From the NCBI GenBank assembly GCA_029936705.1, contig JAPYSD010000277.1, positions 1 through 5,442 of the forward strand: a DNA stretch of 5,442 nt, in the 5' to 3' direction. Numbering within the stretch: position 1 is the first letter of the stretch; each line of letters starts with the position of its first letter. Position numbers and translations under genes: made by a program. Below the pieces are notes generated by a model. That model did not search any database. It had not been told where the DNA came from and saw only the letters and a program-made list of their open reading frames with translations. This document shows positions 5,197-5,442 of the stretch, piece by piece. This DNA is from Croceicoccus sp. (GTDB lineage: Bacteria; Pseudomonadota; Alphaproteobacteria; Sphingomonadales; Sphingomonadaceae).

Positions 5197-5442
5197 TGGA
5201 GGGCGGTGCGCTTCTGCTCGTCGATATCCGTACAAGTGCCGATCCAGCGCTGTATCTCACCCTGCTCGTTGAGGATCGGCAGCGCACGACCGATCATCCA
5301 GCGATAATCACCGCTGTGATGCCTCAGGCGATATTCAACCTCGTACGGTTCGCCGGTAGCGAGGCTGTGGTTCCATTTCTTCCATGTGTCGGCCTGGTCA
5401 TCCTCATGGAACATCCCGGCCCATCCTTCGCCGTCGGTTGAT
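5148..5442 (-). CDS. PAS/PAC-domain sensor protein fragment, truncated at its 3' side
   Basis: The frame enters from the right edge and reads STDGEGWAGMFHEDDQADTW, then an EVEYRLRHHSGDYRWMIGRA segment, and ends its recognisable part at WIGTCTDIDEQKRT. This is the second half of a PAS_3-type fold and its PAC motif, as in sensor histidine kinases and diguanylate cyclases. After DIDEQKRT (near 5210) the frame runs only into an unrelated tail read through receptor DNA, and stops at 5148-5150. The kinase or other output domain is therefore lost. The ATG at 5414 is internal to the domain and not a true start, because the PAS fold extends beyond it. What signal it sensed cannot be told. The gene is disrupted at the same point as the TonB receptor. 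Confidence 0.75.
   Translation of the reverse strand, partial: STDGEGWAGMFHEDDQADTWKKWNHSLATGEPYEVEYRLRHHSGDYRWMIGRALPILNEQGEIQRWIGTCTDIDEQKRTALQNCLKASRSSTAPAPS
5190..5215. other. Junction between PAS gene and TonB receptor gene
   Basis: Recognisable PAS/PAC sequence ends near 5210 and recognisable receptor plug sequence begins near 5193, on the same strand but in different frames. No insertion sequence, long repeat or att-like site is visible at the join. A deletion, inversion or recombination would explain it, as would a misassembled or chimeric contig. Confidence 0.65.

Noticed and set aside
3475..5235. Reading the receptor as an intact 586-residue protein starting at TTG 5235
   Set aside because: The first 15 or so residues are a shadow of the PAS gene, there is no signal peptide, and the first half of the plug is missing.
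1..5442. CRISPR array, rRNA, complete tRNA or transposase
   Set aside because: None seen on either strand; repeats present are too few or too short for a CRISPR array.

Overview
The window is GC-rich DNA with the look of an alphaproteobacterium, most likely a sphingomonad. The evidence is a family 9 glycoside hydrolase, a TonB-dependent siderophore-type receptor, a compact mercury-type cassette with no merP, and GAAA-loop hairpins. This taxonomic call is inference; there is no rRNA or marker gene to settle it.

Layout. At 2-415 (+) lies the C-terminal end of a GH9 cellulase-like enzyme, followed by a strong hairpin at 423-457. From 459 to 966 I see no credible gene. This stretch is less GC-rich and holds three tandem 11-bp repeats (556-588) and a roughly 160-bp segment bounded by 24-bp inverted repeats (676-837) that resembles a small non-autonomous element. 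A divergent metal-resistance cassette follows. merR is on the minus strand (967-1356). A perfect dyad sits inside a promoter with a 19-bp spacer (1367-1397). On the plus strand come a MerT-like membrane protein (1432-1779), a 70-residue, 11-cysteine GDCCVxC protein (1772-1984), and a glutathione-reductase/MerA-like flavoprotein (1977-3308). The three plus-strand genes overlap by 8 bp at each junction, and both overlaps are the same octamer, ATGGCTGA.

After a convergent intergenic stretch with inverted and direct repeats (3299-3474), the minus strand holds the C-terminal 570 or so residues of a TonB-dependent receptor (3475 to about 5196). Its signal peptide, TonB box and first part of the plug are missing. 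It is joined out of frame to the PAS/PAC part of a sensor protein that enters from the right edge (about 5197-5442). This junction is a rearrangement scar or an assembly chimera.

How the genes could work together: MerR senses a thiophilic metal, most probably Hg(II), through three conserved cysteines and opens the promoter. MerT brings the ion in and hands it on through cysteine pairs. The GDCCVxC protein and the flavoprotein would handle it in the cytosol. The flavoprotein lacks the two hallmarks of classical MerA, the N-terminal HMA domain and the C-terminal vicinal Cys pair, and it has Tyr where glutathione reductases carry the catalytic His. The cysteine-rich small protein may supply the missing metal-binding thiols. 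That last step is a hypothesis and is the most interesting feature of the window.
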